DNA from: Chitinophaga pendula
GTDB lineage: Bacteria; Bacteroidota; Bacteroidia; Chitinophagales; Chitinophagaceae
Length of the DNA: 64,000 bases
Direction: 5' to 3'
Assembly: GCF_020386615.1 (NCBI RefSeq)
Contig: NZ_CP077769.1
Span: forward strand, 6,187,501-6,251,500
Under the pieces are notes generated by a model. That model had not been told where the DNA came from. It made no database searches and saw only the letters and a program-made list of their open reading frames with translations. Positions 25,875-36,162 of this stretch are shown piece after piece. The translations under genes were made by a program, and so were the position numbers. The first letter of the stretch is position 1. Every line of letters begins with the position of its first letter.

Positions 25875-26927
25875 CTAACTTTCATTCTCAAATAACAGCT
25901 TGTAATAATACATATTCGTCGCCTCATCAAATCCCCTTTCTACCAGATCCCGGTTGCCGTGTATATACACATGGAAGTTCTTATCCAGTTTTAATACACT
26001 CTTAAACACCTTCTGCTGCTTCTTCACCGCATGCGATGAAATGTCAAACTCGTCCGGCAATGGCTGCTGATGCTCCGACTGAAAATGATCCTTATACTCC
26101 CTGAATGAAGCAATCGCCTCCGGATGCCCCAATACTTCCTCCGCAAAATCATCCATATTGAATTGCTCCTTCTCCTTAAAATAAGCGGCAGACTTATTCA
26201 ACAGATCCATCTGATCTACCTTATTCATCTCATACTCCGTAGGCAACTTATTACTGATAAATTGCTTACACATATTTACCGCCACCTCTGTCTGATGATA
26301 ACTGTCCTCTACACGCTGCACCTGCAAAAAAGCATCCTTCCAATACACCGCCTCCGTCTGCTTACTGATGCTATCCACCACACTTACCTTATACCCTTCC
26401 TCCTCCGCAATATTAAAGATCAGACATCCCTTATCCAGCTTATTGATGTTGATACCATCGTCATAATTCACCTGGTAGTTCTCATCTGCCAGGAACACCT
26501 TCAGATAAGTATCCCGGTTCTCCGACTTGAAGATACCCACGGCCGCTACTTCCTCCCCATCTACCTGGCACCGGGAAAAATAAGCCACATACAACTCCCC
26601 TCCCTTTATCTTCGGATGTGTCGAATGTTTATACAGATGTTTGGCAATATTTACAGATTGCTCGTGAAATACTTCCCGGTCCTCAAATATGCGCTTACAA
26701 TACTGGAATACCTCGTTCAGCTGCAAATCAGCTTCATGATAAAACCGGAAGTATTCCGCATTATTAGTAAAAGGCTGGATAAAATAAGTGATCAGCAGCT
26801 GGCTGATCGTCTCATCCTTCATCTCCAATGGCTGCTGCGAACAGATCAGTGGCTCCTCCTGCGATGAATTGCCCACCTTATGGATCGACAAGTGCTGCAG
26901 ATCATTAAATTCCGTTACATGGATCAT
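25875..26927 (-). CDS. Nucleoid-associated protein, YejK/NdpA family
   Basis: A 350-residue protein of the type represented by E. coli YejK, found on the nucleoid. Typical features are the N-terminal IHKVGNSSQEEPLICSQQPLEMKDETISQLLITYFIQPF, the helix LNEVFQYCKRIFEDREVFHEQSVNIAKHLYKHSTHPKIKGGELYVAYF, and VEDSYHQTEVAVNMCKQFISNKLP. The C-terminal half has KLDKNFHVYIHGNRDLVERGFDEATNMYYYKLLFENE, where the family has a DNA-associated strand-rich part. It is a single gene, with a U-rich terminator behind. Its physiological role is not well defined in any species. Confidence 0.88.
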   Translation of the reverse strand: MIHVTEFNDLQHLSIHKVGNSSQEEPLICSQQPLEMKDETISQLLITYFIQPFTNNAEYFRFYHEADLQLNEVFQYCKRIFEDREVFHEQSVNIAKHLYKHSTHPKIKGGELYVAYFSRCQVDGEEVAAVGIFKSENRDTYLKVFLADENYQVNYDDGININKLDKGCLIFNIAEEEGYKVSVVDSISKQTEAVYWKDAFLQVQRVEDSYHQTEVAVNMCKQFISNKLPTEYEMNKVDQMDLLNKSAAYFKEKEQFNMDDFAEEVLGHPEAIASFREYKDHFQSEHQQPLPDEFDISSHAVKKQQKVFKSVLKLDKNFHVYIHGNRDLVERGFDEATNMYYYKLLFENES

Positions 26928-27007
26928 AGCGTGCGGTAATTGCCCCGCGAAAATAGTAAATAACTGATCTTTTATTATTTTGACATCCCGATCTAATCAA
27001 CATCACC

Positions 27008-27901
27008 ATGAAAAAAACCTTTGGCTTACTTGCCCTCTTGTGCTCCCTGTATTGCTATTCCCAGGCACAGACACAAAAACTAGCCCTCTTCCAGGCCCAT
27101 GACCTCACCAAGGAAAACCAGTTCTCACAAAATATTGAAGGTCCCAACTTCGATAAAGCTGGCAATCTCTATGTAGTCAACTATCTCAAAGACGGTACCA
27201 TCGGCAAAATAGACCCCACCACCGGCGCCGGACAACGCTATCTCACCCTTCCCGACAGCAGCATCGGTAACAGTATCCAGTTCAATAGCCAGGGTAATAT
27301 GTTACTCCCCGACTTTATCGGACACAACGTGCTGATGGTCAATACACAAACCAAAAAGGTAAGTGTTTATGTCCACTCCACACACTTCAACCAGCCCAAT
27401 GATCTCTGTATCAATAGCAAAGATCAGCTGTTCGCCTCCGATCCCAACTGGAAAGATCAAACCGGAAAACTCTGGCGTATAGACAATGGGGGCAAACTCG
27501 TCCTGCTGGAAGACAATATGGGTACCACCAACGGTATTACCCTCAGCCCGGATGAAAAGACACTGTACGTCAACGAAAGCATACAAAGGAAGATCTGGAA
27601 ATATAAGGTCGATGCCGCCGGCAACATATCCAACAAACAGCTGTTCGCTGAATTCACCGACTTCGGCTTCGATGGCATGAAATGCGATAAAGCAGGCAAC
27701 CTCTATGTCGCCCGCCATGGTAAAGGGACTATCGCCGTATTGGCCCCCAATGGCAGCCTCGTAAGAGAAATTCCACTCAAAGGAAAGGCATGCTCTAACC
27801 TGGTCTTCGGCGGTAAAGATGGGAAAACCGTATACGTTACCCTGCAGGATAGAAAATGTATAGAGATGTTCCTCGTCGATATACCAGGGGCCAAATTCTG
27901 A
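27008..27901 (+). CDS. Secreted SMP-30/gluconolactonase-like beta-propeller
   Basis: A 297-residue protein with a cleavable signal peptide (MKKTFGLLALLCSLYCYSQAQ). The mature part is a six-bladed propeller of the SMP-30/LRE type: NIEGPNFDKAGNLYVVNY, HFNQPNDLCINSKDQLFASDPNW, GTTNGITLSPDEKTLYVNES, DGMKCDKAGNLYVARHGKGTIAVLAPNGSL and CSNLVFGGKDGKTVYVTL. The Glu-Asn-Asp residues that bind the divalent metal in gluconolactonases are at comparable places (EGP, TNGIT, DGMKCD). The family includes lactonases; the substrate here is unknown. Confidence 0.88.
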   Translation: MKKTFGLLALLCSLYCYSQAQTQKLALFQAHDLTKENQFSQNIEGPNFDKAGNLYVVNYLKDGTIGKIDPTTGAGQRYLTLPDSSIGNSIQFNSQGNMLLPDFIGHNVLMVNTQTKKVSVYVHSTHFNQPNDLCINSKDQLFASDPNWKDQTGKLWRIDNGGKLVLLEDNMGTTNGITLSPDEKTLYVNESIQRKIWKYKVDAAGNISNKQLFAEFTDFGFDGMKCDKAGNLYVARHGKGTIAVLAPNGSLVREIPLKGKACSNLVFGGKDGKTVYVTLQDRKCIEMFLVDIPGAKF

Positions 27902-27923
27902 TCAAAAACAATTGCAAAATAGA

Positions 27924-27962
27924 ACAGGGGTTGTCGTATGTGTTACATACAACAACCCCTGT
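27924..27962. terminator. Bidirectional terminator between convergent genes
   Basis: ACAGGGGTTGT / ACAACCCCTGT (27924-27934, 27952-27962) with an inner GTATGT / ACATAC extension. It lies between the SMP-30-type gene and the glycosidase-like gene. Confidence 0.8.
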
Positions 27963-27980
27963 CGATATCAGTGCTATGGA

Positions 27981-30971
27981 CTATTGGATCACCAACAGCC
28001 AACCTTTGTTTTTTGCTACCGGAATAGCCGCATCTTTGTCAAATACCCGCCCTTCCTGGAAATTACGGATCTCTGGCGCCTTGATCACCGCGTTCGCCGG
28101 ATCTATCCCCAAAGCTTTCCAGTCTATCTGCAATTTCACCGTCGTATCCGTGGCTGCCCAGCTGGCAATAGATAACAGCACAGCCCCGGGCTTTCTGTAA
28201 ATGGTCACCGGCACCTTCGGATCACTGCTCTTTACCGGGTTATCCGCTACCCAGTAACCGATCATCTTAGAACCCTGTATGCCGAAATCATCCCATACCT
28301 TCCAGATATTCCGTGGGTCAGCCGTCTCACTCCAGGGCAACCGGCTGGTCATACCATATACCATCCCTCTCCACGGATTACCACCGTCCTGCAACATCTC
28401 CCCCATCAGGCCAAATGGAATACCACTCACCTCCGTCAGGAAGAAATCCGGATCGTTCTGCTCATAATCAAAATATTCGCCGAACCATAACCTGTTCAGA
28501 TAAGGGAAATGCTCCATATACAACAACGCACTGTTGATAAAACCATCATGTTTATTATACTGGTTGGCAGAGTGAAGATCGATAATACCAGGATGCCCCG
28601 CTTTCGTCAATACCCGCTTGATGCGTTTCATCGTCACCCGGTCAAAAGCTACATCATCCAGGTAGATCCCGTCAATACCCACATGATCTACCAGCCAGTT
28701 CATCCCCTCCACATAATAGTTATGCCAGCGGTTCATACCGCTGTTGACAATAGCCGCATCTTTGATCTCAGGCACAAACCAGGCAGCGATATAATCCTTA
28801 CCAACATGCTCCTGCAGCCAGGCATATCCACCACCGGGTCCTGCCGTATACACCTCATGACCCAGACTACGCAGGGCAAATGTTTCATAAGCCCTGTTGG
28901 ACAATTCCCTTACTGTATTGTAGATCTTTACCTTTAGCCCCTTACGATGCGCATCATCTATATAGGACTTCATTTTGGCATGTTCTATAAAAGGATAATT
29001 GATCCACGGATTAATAGGATTCGCATGGTGGATATTGATCACAGTAGCGCCTGTACGTTTAATGGTATCCAGGTTGTCGTACTTGTGATAAAAGCGGTTA
29101 GCCCACTGGAAATCTGTATTGATCGGATGAAAAGGTGTTACGATCAGGTGGAAGTTGAAATATAACGTATCTCCCTGCTGCAGCGTACGTTCTCCACTAT
29201 AACTACGGATAAGCCAGGTCTCCTTCTCCTCTTTCATAGTAATTCCGCCTTTGTCGCCATTCCCCCAGGAGACAGGCAATACTAAAGGTTTCTGCAGGTA
29301 AAAGTTAGTATTCAGCGGGCGAGAGTAATGTTGATCACGTAAGGAAAACTGTAACCCGCCGTTAACATCTCCTATCCAGGCACCGTCTTGGTTTTTATGC
29401 GCTACGTCCCATTTCCAGTCTATATGGCCGGGCCGTGCACCGCCCTTATGGTTCAATCCCATCATATACCTGGCCACCGTTGCATCCATCGGTATCTGTA
29501 AGGCGATGTCTTTTACCGTCACTGCCTGTGAGGCGATCAGCCGCATGGTATAGATCATATAACCGTCAAACTCCAGTGAAGCATCCAGCAGCAACTGCAA
29601 CCCCTGCGCCTTACGCTCTGCCTGCCAGCTTACCTTACCGGGCTGCTGGCCGGTAAATGCCCAACGCGTATTTTGCCAGTCTACCGGCTTACCACCGTCA
29701 ACCGTCCATACATCCAGTCGGATAGGCTGCTTCAGCAAAGCACGTGGCACGGCAGACAAACTGGTCATCTCTGGTGTAAAATAAGTCTGTATCTGTGCAG
29801 GCAATCCATCTTCGCCTAACGTTACCTGCCGTCCTAACAGCTGTATGGTACGGTCTTGCACGACCAACGGTGTATAAGGTGCGATCACCGCATTCTCCTG
29901 TGCCAGCGTAGAATTTAACCACTTCAGCCGGGTCTGCTTCCAGGGCTCATCCGCACCGCCGTTCACTGCCAGTTTATCCGTGATCGTGATCTCCACCTGT
30001 ACCGGTACCGCGGCCAGACCCGCTGCCTGTATCTTTACCACACCTTTGTAAACGCCTGCTGCCTGCTCCTTGGGGATATCTACCCCACACCACATGGCCT
30101 GTACCTTGTCTGCCGCTACATGAACGTCTTGCTTCAAAGGCGTCGCTTCGTAAGTAGTTCCGTCCGTATTGATACAGCTCATACGGCTCGCCGGGATCAC
30201 CTGTCCCGCTGCTGACCGCAGATCTCCGAATTGTATCCTTACCTGTTGCAGGTGCTTCAATGCATAAAGCCCCAGCTGCCAGGCAAAATATTCCCCTTTG
30301 TCTGCCTTACCGGCAAAACGATAACCTGGCCCGGATTGTATCCATCGCTGTGGCAGATCATCCGTCATACGGATAGCATGCAACCGGTCCTCCGGAAACA
30401 CGAGGAAAGGCGCTTGCAGATGCTGCGCCCGCAGCCGCTTCACCTCCGCCGCCGTGGCGATCACCTCCATGGGGTAAAACGTATTGAACGTATCGATGGC
30501 TTGCAATGCCTGTACCGTTACATTCGGCGCCGGCAGTTTACCTTGCAAAGGTTCGCTCACATTATGATCCGCTTGCAGATAAACGCCTTTCGGATAATTG
30601 GACCTTCCCTCGTTTTTATATGGCAGATAATACACGTAGTAGATGCCCTTCCCTGAAATCGGTGTAAATTGTATATCCCCCTGCTCCCGGTCCAGCGACC
30701 GTACGTATACCGGTGCTACCAGCTGTCGTGTAGCTGCATCCTGCACGATGATACGCTGATGTGGCTGTATACTCCGCAACCGCCACGGTATCACCACCCG
30801 CGCCGTTGTACCGCCGCCTTTGAAGTGTACCACCGCCCGGTGATTGCCCAGTGAATCCGTATCCCACTCATTATTACCGGTCGTATACTTCACTTGCTGT
30901 GCCTGTACCGTCAGGCAGCAGATAGAAAAAAGGAGCGCAACACCCCAATACCGTCTTGTCAAATGATTCAT
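27981..30971 (-). CDS. Large secreted glycoside-hydrolase-like protein (DUF6067 type)
   Basis: Last gene of the sigma-regulated uptake locus; 996 residues with signal peptide cleaved after AQ near residue 25. The N-terminal 600 residues are mostly beta-sandwich (VHVAADKVQAMWCGVDIPKEQAAGVYKGVVKI, and LQFSLRDQHYSRPLN). Residues about 640-900 look like a TIM barrel: NIHHANPINPWINYP, KGLKVKIYNTVRELSNR, GIDGIYLDDVAFDR with the Asp pair where retaining glycosidases keep their acid residues, GIIDLHSANQYNKHDGF, and WFGEYFDYEQNDPDFFLTEVSGIPFGL. A C-terminal beta domain follows. The resemblance is to DUF6067 proteins annotated as glycoside-hydrolase-domain proteins. Linked substrate and bond type cannot be told from sequence. 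Confidence 0.82.
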   Translation of the reverse strand: MNHLTRRYWGVALLFSICCLTVQAQQVKYTTGNNEWDTDSLGNHRAVVHFKGGGTTARVVIPWRLRSIQPHQRIIVQDAATRQLVAPVYVRSLDREQGDIQFTPISGKGIYYVYYLPYKNEGRSNYPKGVYLQADHNVSEPLQGKLPAPNVTVQALQAIDTFNTFYPMEVIATAAEVKRLRAQHLQAPFLVFPEDRLHAIRMTDDLPQRWIQSGPGYRFAGKADKGEYFAWQLGLYALKHLQQVRIQFGDLRSAAGQVIPASRMSCINTDGTTYEATPLKQDVHVAADKVQAMWCGVDIPKEQAAGVYKGVVKIQAAGLAAVPVQVEITITDKLAVNGGADEPWKQTRLKWLNSTLAQENAVIAPYTPLVVQDRTIQLLGRQVTLGEDGLPAQIQTYFTPEMTSLSAVPRALLKQPIRLDVWTVDGGKPVDWQNTRWAFTGQQPGKVSWQAERKAQGLQLLLDASLEFDGYMIYTMRLIASQAVTVKDIALQIPMDATVARYMMGLNHKGGARPGHIDWKWDVAHKNQDGAWIGDVNGGLQFSLRDQHYSRPLNTNFYLQKPLVLPVSWGNGDKGGITMKEEKETWLIRSYSGERTLQQGDTLYFNFHLIVTPFHPINTDFQWANRFYHKYDNLDTIKRTGATVINIHHANPINPWINYPFIEHAKMKSYIDDAHRKGLKVKIYNTVRELSNRAYETFALRSLGHEVYTAGPGGGYAWLQEHVGKDYIAAWFVPEIKDAAIVNSGMNRWHNYYVEGMNWLVDHVGIDGIYLDDVAFDRVTMKRIKRVLTKAGHPGIIDLHSANQYNKHDGFINSALLYMEHFPYLNRLWFGEYFDYEQNDPDFFLTEVSGIPFGLMGEMLQDGGNPWRGMVYGMTSRLPWSETADPRNIWKVWDDFGIQGSKMIGYWVADNPVKSSDPKVPVTIYRKPGAVLLSIASWAATDTTVKLQIDWKALGIDPANAVIKAPEIRNFQEGRVFDKDAAIPVAKNKGWLLVIQ

Positions 30972-30992
30972 ACTAACGTCTTTTCATATCAT

Positions 30993-31032
30993 AAAAAAAA
31001 GCACCATTCCCCAACTGAACAGGGAACGGTGC
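30993..31032 (-). terminator. Terminator or attenuator between susD and the glycosidase-like gene
   Basis: GCACCATTCCC (31001-31011) and GGGAACGGTGC (31022-31032) pair with one mismatch. On the minus strand the stem is followed by eight U. It may lower expression of the glycosidase-like gene relative to susCD. Confidence 0.8.
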
Positions 31033-31065
31033 ATTATTCATCATTCACAGTGTCATGGAAGTTGT

Positions 31066-32598
31066 TTATTTGATAGCCGGGAACTCGATGACATCAATAG
31101 GTGGCTGGGTAATATTCGGATTAGCATTCACCTCTTCCTGCGGAACTGGGAAGTAAAGCTTCTCAGGCCCCACATTAGCCAATCCTAATGCACCCCTCGA
31201 CTTACGGGCCGCAATGTATTTATTACATGCCTCCACATAGGTACCCCGACGCATCAGATCCTCACGGTGTTTCATTTCAAACACCAGCTCCCAGCCTCTC
31301 TCCTGGAAGATCTTGTCACGCAGCGTCTCCTTGGAGAAACCGGAAGTAGGCAACTCAGTAGCACCTGCACGACGTTTTATCTGGTTCACCAACTCTATCG
31401 CTTCCGCACTCGGACCCGTCTGCTCATTAATAGCTTCCGCCAAACAAAGCAGGATATCGGCATACCGCAGGATAGGCATATTATGACCGTCGAAATTGGG
31501 ATCCTTCCCTTTCTCTACAAAGAATTTTTTGGAATATACCGCAGGCATCGGCGCGATGTTCGTTGGTAATGTTTCTCCTTGCTTAGGGGCACGGTATTGT
31601 TTACCCGTGATACCGGTATATTCAGAAAGGAAACATTTACCACGGGGATCGCTGTCTTCAAATGTCCACCAGAAATCCAGCGACACACCATAATAAGCAT
31701 ACCCCTCAAACTGATCCAGGTCCGTAGGCCGGTTATGCACCCCCATACCATTCAGACCGTCTTCCGTAGGAGCATACATGATCTTATAGATGAATTCATT
31801 ATCACGTTTGTTACTCTCCAGGAACAGATCACTGTACAATTTGTTCGCTCCTTCCGTCTGCGGCTGGAACAGGTCATAACGGCCGGTAGCCATGATCTTA
31901 CGGGCATACTCTTCTACCTTGGCGTAATTTTTCTGACGCAGGTAGATCTTACATAATAAACCATATGCCGCACCTTGCGTAGCCCAGGCCTCCCGGTTAG
32001 AAGGTTGCTTAGCGGGTAATGCCGCTGCCGCCGCTACCAGGTCTTCTATGATCTGCGCTTCTACCATCGCCTGTTTGTTACGGTGAGGCTTGGCCGTACC
32101 GCCGATATTGCTGCGCAATACCAATGGCACATCCCCCCACAGGCTCGTCAAGTCATAGTAACCCAATGCCCGCAGAAATCGCGCATGCCCCAGATACTCT
32201 TTTTTAACGGCTTCATCCAATGCCCCGATACCGGGCAGCTTCTCCAATGCCAGGTTAGCACGGAATACCAGCGACCACATATGCCGCCATTCGTTCTGCA
32301 GATATTGATTGGCAGGACTCCACGCAAAGTCCACCATCTGCTTCAGATCTCCACCGGGTGTATTGTAGCCCATCGGTGTCGTCATATCGGTTACCACCAT
32401 ATGGTAACCGCCATAATACATCCAGTAGTTAGGATATAATGCAGCATACATCCCGATCACAGCTGCATCTGCATCTGCCTTGGTATTGTAGGCTTGCTCT
32501 CCGGGTATCACACTATAAGGCGTCTCTTCCAGCGGTTTCTCGCAGGCAGCACTTCCTATCGCCAACCCTGCTACCAATATATATTTAAGATATTTCAT
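31066..32598 (-). CDS. SusD/RagB-family lipoprotein of the sigma-regulated locus
   Basis: Substrate-binding surface lipoprotein paired with the SusC-like gene 44 bases upstream. Starting at 32598 gives 510 residues with signal peptide MKYLKYILVAGLAIGSAAC and the lipobox SAAC. Features: YWMYYGGYHMVVTDMTT, EYLGHARFLRALGYYDLTSLWGDVPLVL, which is the typical SusD sentence, YLRQKNYAKVEEYARKIM, ILRYADILLCLAEAINE and VFEMKHREDLMRRGTY; the C-terminus carries KLYFPVPQEEVNANPNITQ. Frame is open 10 codons further up but lacks a signal there. Confidence 0.96.
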   Translation of the reverse strand: MKYLKYILVAGLAIGSAACEKPLEETPYSVIPGEQAYNTKADADAAVIGMYAALYPNYWMYYGGYHMVVTDMTTPMGYNTPGGDLKQMVDFAWSPANQYLQNEWRHMWSLVFRANLALEKLPGIGALDEAVKKEYLGHARFLRALGYYDLTSLWGDVPLVLRSNIGGTAKPHRNKQAMVEAQIIEDLVAAAAALPAKQPSNREAWATQGAAYGLLCKIYLRQKNYAKVEEYARKIMATGRYDLFQPQTEGANKLYSDLFLESNKRDNEFIYKIMYAPTEDGLNGMGVHNRPTDLDQFEGYAYYGVSLDFWWTFEDSDPRGKCFLSEYTGITGKQYRAPKQGETLPTNIAPMPAVYSKKFFVEKGKDPNFDGHNMPILRYADILLCLAEAINEQTGPSAEAIELVNQIKRRAGATELPTSGFSKETLRDKIFQERGWELVFEMKHREDLMRRGTYVEACNKYIAARKSRGALGLANVGPEKLYFPVPQEEVNANPNITQPPIDVIEFPAIK

Positions 32599-32642
32599 GG
32601 TCGTTCTTTTTGACTGTTTGCAATACATTACTTCACTTTCAA

Positions 32643-35600
32643 TTACAGGGTAAGACGAGCGCCTACCATATAAATACGGCTGGCAGGATAAGAGTTGAAA
32701 TCCTTACCACGACCCAGGTTGGCATTCATGCCGGATGCCGCATCCGTACTCACCTCCGGATCAAAACCAGTGTACTTTGTAATCGTGAACAGGTTCTGTG
32801 CATTCACATACAAACGCAGGTTCTTCACAGATTTACCCCAGTTCTTTACCGGGAACGTATAGCCCAACACGATATTTTTTAATCTTACATAAGACGCATC
32901 CTCCACAAAACGGGAGTTAACATATCCGCCGTATTGCAGACTGTAATAACCATTGCGGGGTACAGTAGTGCTGGGATTATCCGGGCGCCAGAAGTGCAGC
33001 GCCTCCGGAGAACGGTTCTCTTCCAGTATCAGCCGGTTCACATTGTACAACTCATTACCGAATGACCCTTGGAAAAATACAGTCAGATCCCAGTTCTTAT
33101 ACTTCAGGTCATTAGTTAACCCAAAGAAGAAATCAGGATTACCATTACCGATCACAGTACGGTCTTTCGCATCAATAATACCGTCGCCATTCACATCCCT
33201 GAACTTCGGATCGCCAGGCACAGCGTTAGGCTGCGCACTGTACTTCTCTCCTTGCTGGATAATACCATCCCAGATATAACCATAGATTGAACTGAGCGCT
33301 AATCCCGGACGCAGTATGCTAAACTCCATATAAGCAGCAGAACCGTCCGGCTTGTTACCGGTAATGATGATCTGGTCACGGCCACCGAGAGATACCACCT
33401 TGTTCTTGTTGAAAGCAATATTGAAAGCCGTATTCCAGGAGAACTTGTCCGTACGGAAGTTCACACTTTCGATCCCCAGCTCAATACCACGGTTCTCTAA
33501 CGTACCGGCATTGACCAGCATAGAGTTGAAACCGGTAATGATAGAAGTAGGTACGTTCTGCAACAGGTCGGTAGTACGCTTGTAGTAATAGTCTGCTGTA
33601 ACGTTCAGACGGTTATCAAAGAAACCCATATCGATACCAGCATCAAACTGTGAGGTGGTTTCCCATTTCAGATCAGGATTGAGGATATTATCCGGTGCCA
33701 GTCCTTTTGATACCGTCTCCCCGTCAGTAGATACGATCTTTACACCCATACGTGCCAGTGCACTGTAGTTAGGAATACGGTCATTACCCGTCAGACCATA
33801 GCTCGCACGTACCTTCAGGTTGGAGAATACACCCCAGTCCTTTACAAACTGCTCCTCTGAAGCTCTCCACGCTACAGATGCAGAGGGGAAATAACCAAAC
33901 TTGTTGTTCTTACCAAAACGGGAAGAACCGTCCGCACGGAAAGTAGCAGTCAGCAAATACCTGTCTTTAAAGGCATAGTTCACACGACCAAAGTAAGAAG
34001 TCAGCACAGAGGAGTTCTGCAGCGTCTGCAGGTCAGATCTGTTCTTGCCCGCTCCCAGGTTATGATATAGGAAGTAGTCATTGGAGTAGTCAGAAGAAGC
34101 CCCATACAGGTCTTCATAAATGTCCTTCTGGTAAGAATAACCAGCCAGTGCATTGATTCGGTGATCTTTACCAAATGAACGATCATAGTTGGCAAATAAC
34201 TCCATCAATGCACGACTGGTGCCGCTTTTCCGCTTAGAGGCAGAACCGATGCTGCCGGGAATGGTGGTAGGAGTGTATGTTCCTTTAGTATTGGCTGCAT
34301 AATCATAACCTACGTTCATCTTGGCAGAAAGCCCTTTGATGATCTCATAGGAGGCGTTGGCATCTCCGTGAAAACCGACGTTGTTCTCACGATCAGTAGG
34401 CTCATATACATACACCAGCGGGTTGTTACCGTACATCGGCAGTTTGGACCTGCCATAAGTTCCATCTGCATTACGGATAGGCACAGTAGGATCATAACGC
34501 AACAGGTTGTACATAATGTTGGACTCTACTATGCTCCCTTCAAAACCTTTCAGGTCAGACTCCGTACGATAACCACGCACATTCACTCCCGACTTGAAAC
34601 GCTCACCGATCTTCTGCTCTACACTCAGATTACCGGTATACCGGATGAAATCCGTATTGGAGATCACCCCTTTCTGACGGAAGTAGTTACCGGAGAGATA
34701 TACCTTGGTATTCTCGCTACCAGTAGCGATCGCTATCTGGTGACTTTGTGTAGAACCCGTACGCAATATTTCTTTCTGCCAATTGGTACCTTGTGGCCCT
34801 ACGGTAGCCAGCACATTTTTGATCTCGTCAGGCGAGAATACCGCTGGGTTACCATTCATCGCCGCTTTGGTATTCATCAGGCTCATAAAGTCCTGTGCAC
34901 CGATTAGAGGTATTTCCTTGCTGAGTTTATTCACTCCATAGTAACCGTCATAGGTCACACGGGTACCGGTACCGCCTCTTTTGGTGGTGATGATCACCAC
35001 ACCGTTCGCACCGCGCGCACCGTAAATAGCCGTAGCAGATGCATCCTTCAGCACCTCCATCCCTTCAATATCGCCGGGATTCAACTGGTTGGCATCTAGC
35101 GACGCCATCGGGAAACCATCCACTATATACAAGGGCTCATTCGAACTGGAGATAGAGTTACCACCCCTCACCTGTACCGAAATACGACCGCCGGGAGCAG
35201 CACTGGTCTGTGTCACCTGCACACCTGCAGCACGGCCAGCCAGCATCTGCGTCGGGTTGGTCACTACCGTCTTCTCCAGCTCAGTAGCCTTCAAAGATGT
35301 GATAGATCCCGTCAGATCACTCTTGCGTGTCGTACCATAACCCACCACGACAATCTCATCCAGCTTCTTGGTATCCGGCTCCAATTGCACATCCAGCTGC
35401 TTACGGCCGGCAATGCTCAGCTTCTGACTGATATACCCCATAAAGGAAAACACCAGTGTCTGTTTATCACCAGGTACGTCAATCGTAAAATGACCTTGCG
35501 CATCCGTCAACCCGCCAATAGAAGTACCTTCTACCGAAACGGTCACACCGGGCAATGCCTCCCCCGTCTTAGCATCCGATACCTTACCGGATACCTTCTG

Positions 35601-35975
35601 ACGCACACTCCTGGGATCAGGCGTAATCACCACCAGGTTGTTCTCTAACACCCGGAAAGTAGTATTGGTACCGGCAAATAGCAGGTCCATTACATCACTG
35701 ATCTTTTTGTCCTTAACATGTATACTATGAATATTATTCAGGTCGGAAAACTCCTCATTGTAAAAGAAACGGAAACTACTGTTACGCTCTATTTGCTTAA
35801 ATATCTCTCTGATGCTCTTCTTCTCAACCTGTAATTCACTGATCGTCTGTTGCGCGAAAGAGTTGGCTGATACCTGTAATACTGCCAGTAAAGTCAAGAT
35901 GATGGTTAGTTTCATGGCAAGCAGAATTTTTCGCTTGAGGCAAAGAAATGCCAGCAAGTTTGATGTGATTTTCAT
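32643..35975 (-). CDS. SusC-family TonB-dependent transducer with STN domain
   Basis: Outer-membrane importer that also signals across the envelope. The ATG at 35975 gives 1,110 residues; the open frame extends 36 codons further but those codons look non-coding. After the signal peptide (ending SANSFAQ) comes an STN domain, residues about 45-120 (IREIFKQIERNSSFRFFYNEEFSDLN, VMDLLFAGTNTTFRVLENNLVVI), the periplasmic piece that contacts a FecR-type anti-sigma. Next are the regulatory beta-sandwich (VSGKVSDAKTGEALPGVTVSVEG), the plug (LDEIVVVGYGTTRKSDLTGSI, LYIVDGFPM, MEVLKDASATAIYGARGANG) and the barrel. Downstream of sigma and FecR genes, it completes the transducer type of uptake locus. Confidence 0.96.
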   Translation of the reverse strand: MKITSNLLAFLCLKRKILLAMKLTIILTLLAVLQVSANSFAQQTISELQVEKKSIREIFKQIERNSSFRFFYNEEFSDLNNIHSIHVKDKKISDVMDLLFAGTNTTFRVLENNLVVITPDPRSVRQKVSGKVSDAKTGEALPGVTVSVEGTSIGGLTDAQGHFTIDVPGDKQTLVFSFMGYISQKLSIAGRKQLDVQLEPDTKKLDEIVVVGYGTTRKSDLTGSITSLKATELEKTVVTNPTQMLAGRAAGVQVTQTSAAPGGRISVQVRGGNSISSSNEPLYIVDGFPMASLDANQLNPGDIEGMEVLKDASATAIYGARGANGVVIITTKRGGTGTRVTYDGYYGVNKLSKEIPLIGAQDFMSLMNTKAAMNGNPAVFSPDEIKNVLATVGPQGTNWQKEILRTGSTQSHQIAIATGSENTKVYLSGNYFRQKGVISNTDFIRYTGNLSVEQKIGERFKSGVNVRGYRTESDLKGFEGSIVESNIMYNLLRYDPTVPIRNADGTYGRSKLPMYGNNPLVYVYEPTDRENNVGFHGDANASYEIIKGLSAKMNVGYDYAANTKGTYTPTTIPGSIGSASKRKSGTSRALMELFANYDRSFGKDHRINALAGYSYQKDIYEDLYGASSDYSNDYFLYHNLGAGKNRSDLQTLQNSSVLTSYFGRVNYAFKDRYLLTATFRADGSSRFGKNNKFGYFPSASVAWRASEEQFVKDWGVFSNLKVRASYGLTGNDRIPNYSALARMGVKIVSTDGETVSKGLAPDNILNPDLKWETTSQFDAGIDMGFFDNRLNVTADYYYKRTTDLLQNVPTSIITGFNSMLVNAGTLENRGIELGIESVNFRTDKFSWNTAFNIAFNKNKVVSLGGRDQIIITGNKPDGSAAYMEFSILRPGLALSSIYGYIWDGIIQQGEKYSAQPNAVPGDPKFRDVNGDGIIDAKDRTVIGNGNPDFFFGLTNDLKYKNWDLTVFFQGSFGNELYNVNRLILEENRSPEALHFWRPDNPSTTVPRNGYYSLQYGGYVNSRFVEDASYVRLKNIVLGYTFPVKNWGKSVKNLRLYVNAQNLFTITKYTGFDPEVSTDAASGMNANLGRGKDFNSYPASRIYMVGARLTL

Positions 35976-36162
35976 AAACTTGTAGAGATTTTTAGTTAAG
36001 ACGAATGTTTTTATGGCAGTCATGTCGCAAACAACTGCCATAGCAAGGGATGTTCGTTGGTTGGGGCAGTCGCAATGCCCCAATTTTTTTGTGTGAAATT
36101 TATCCGTGCAGACGTTGCATAGATTCTGGTTTACAGGTGAAATAATTACGCTGGTTCCTACA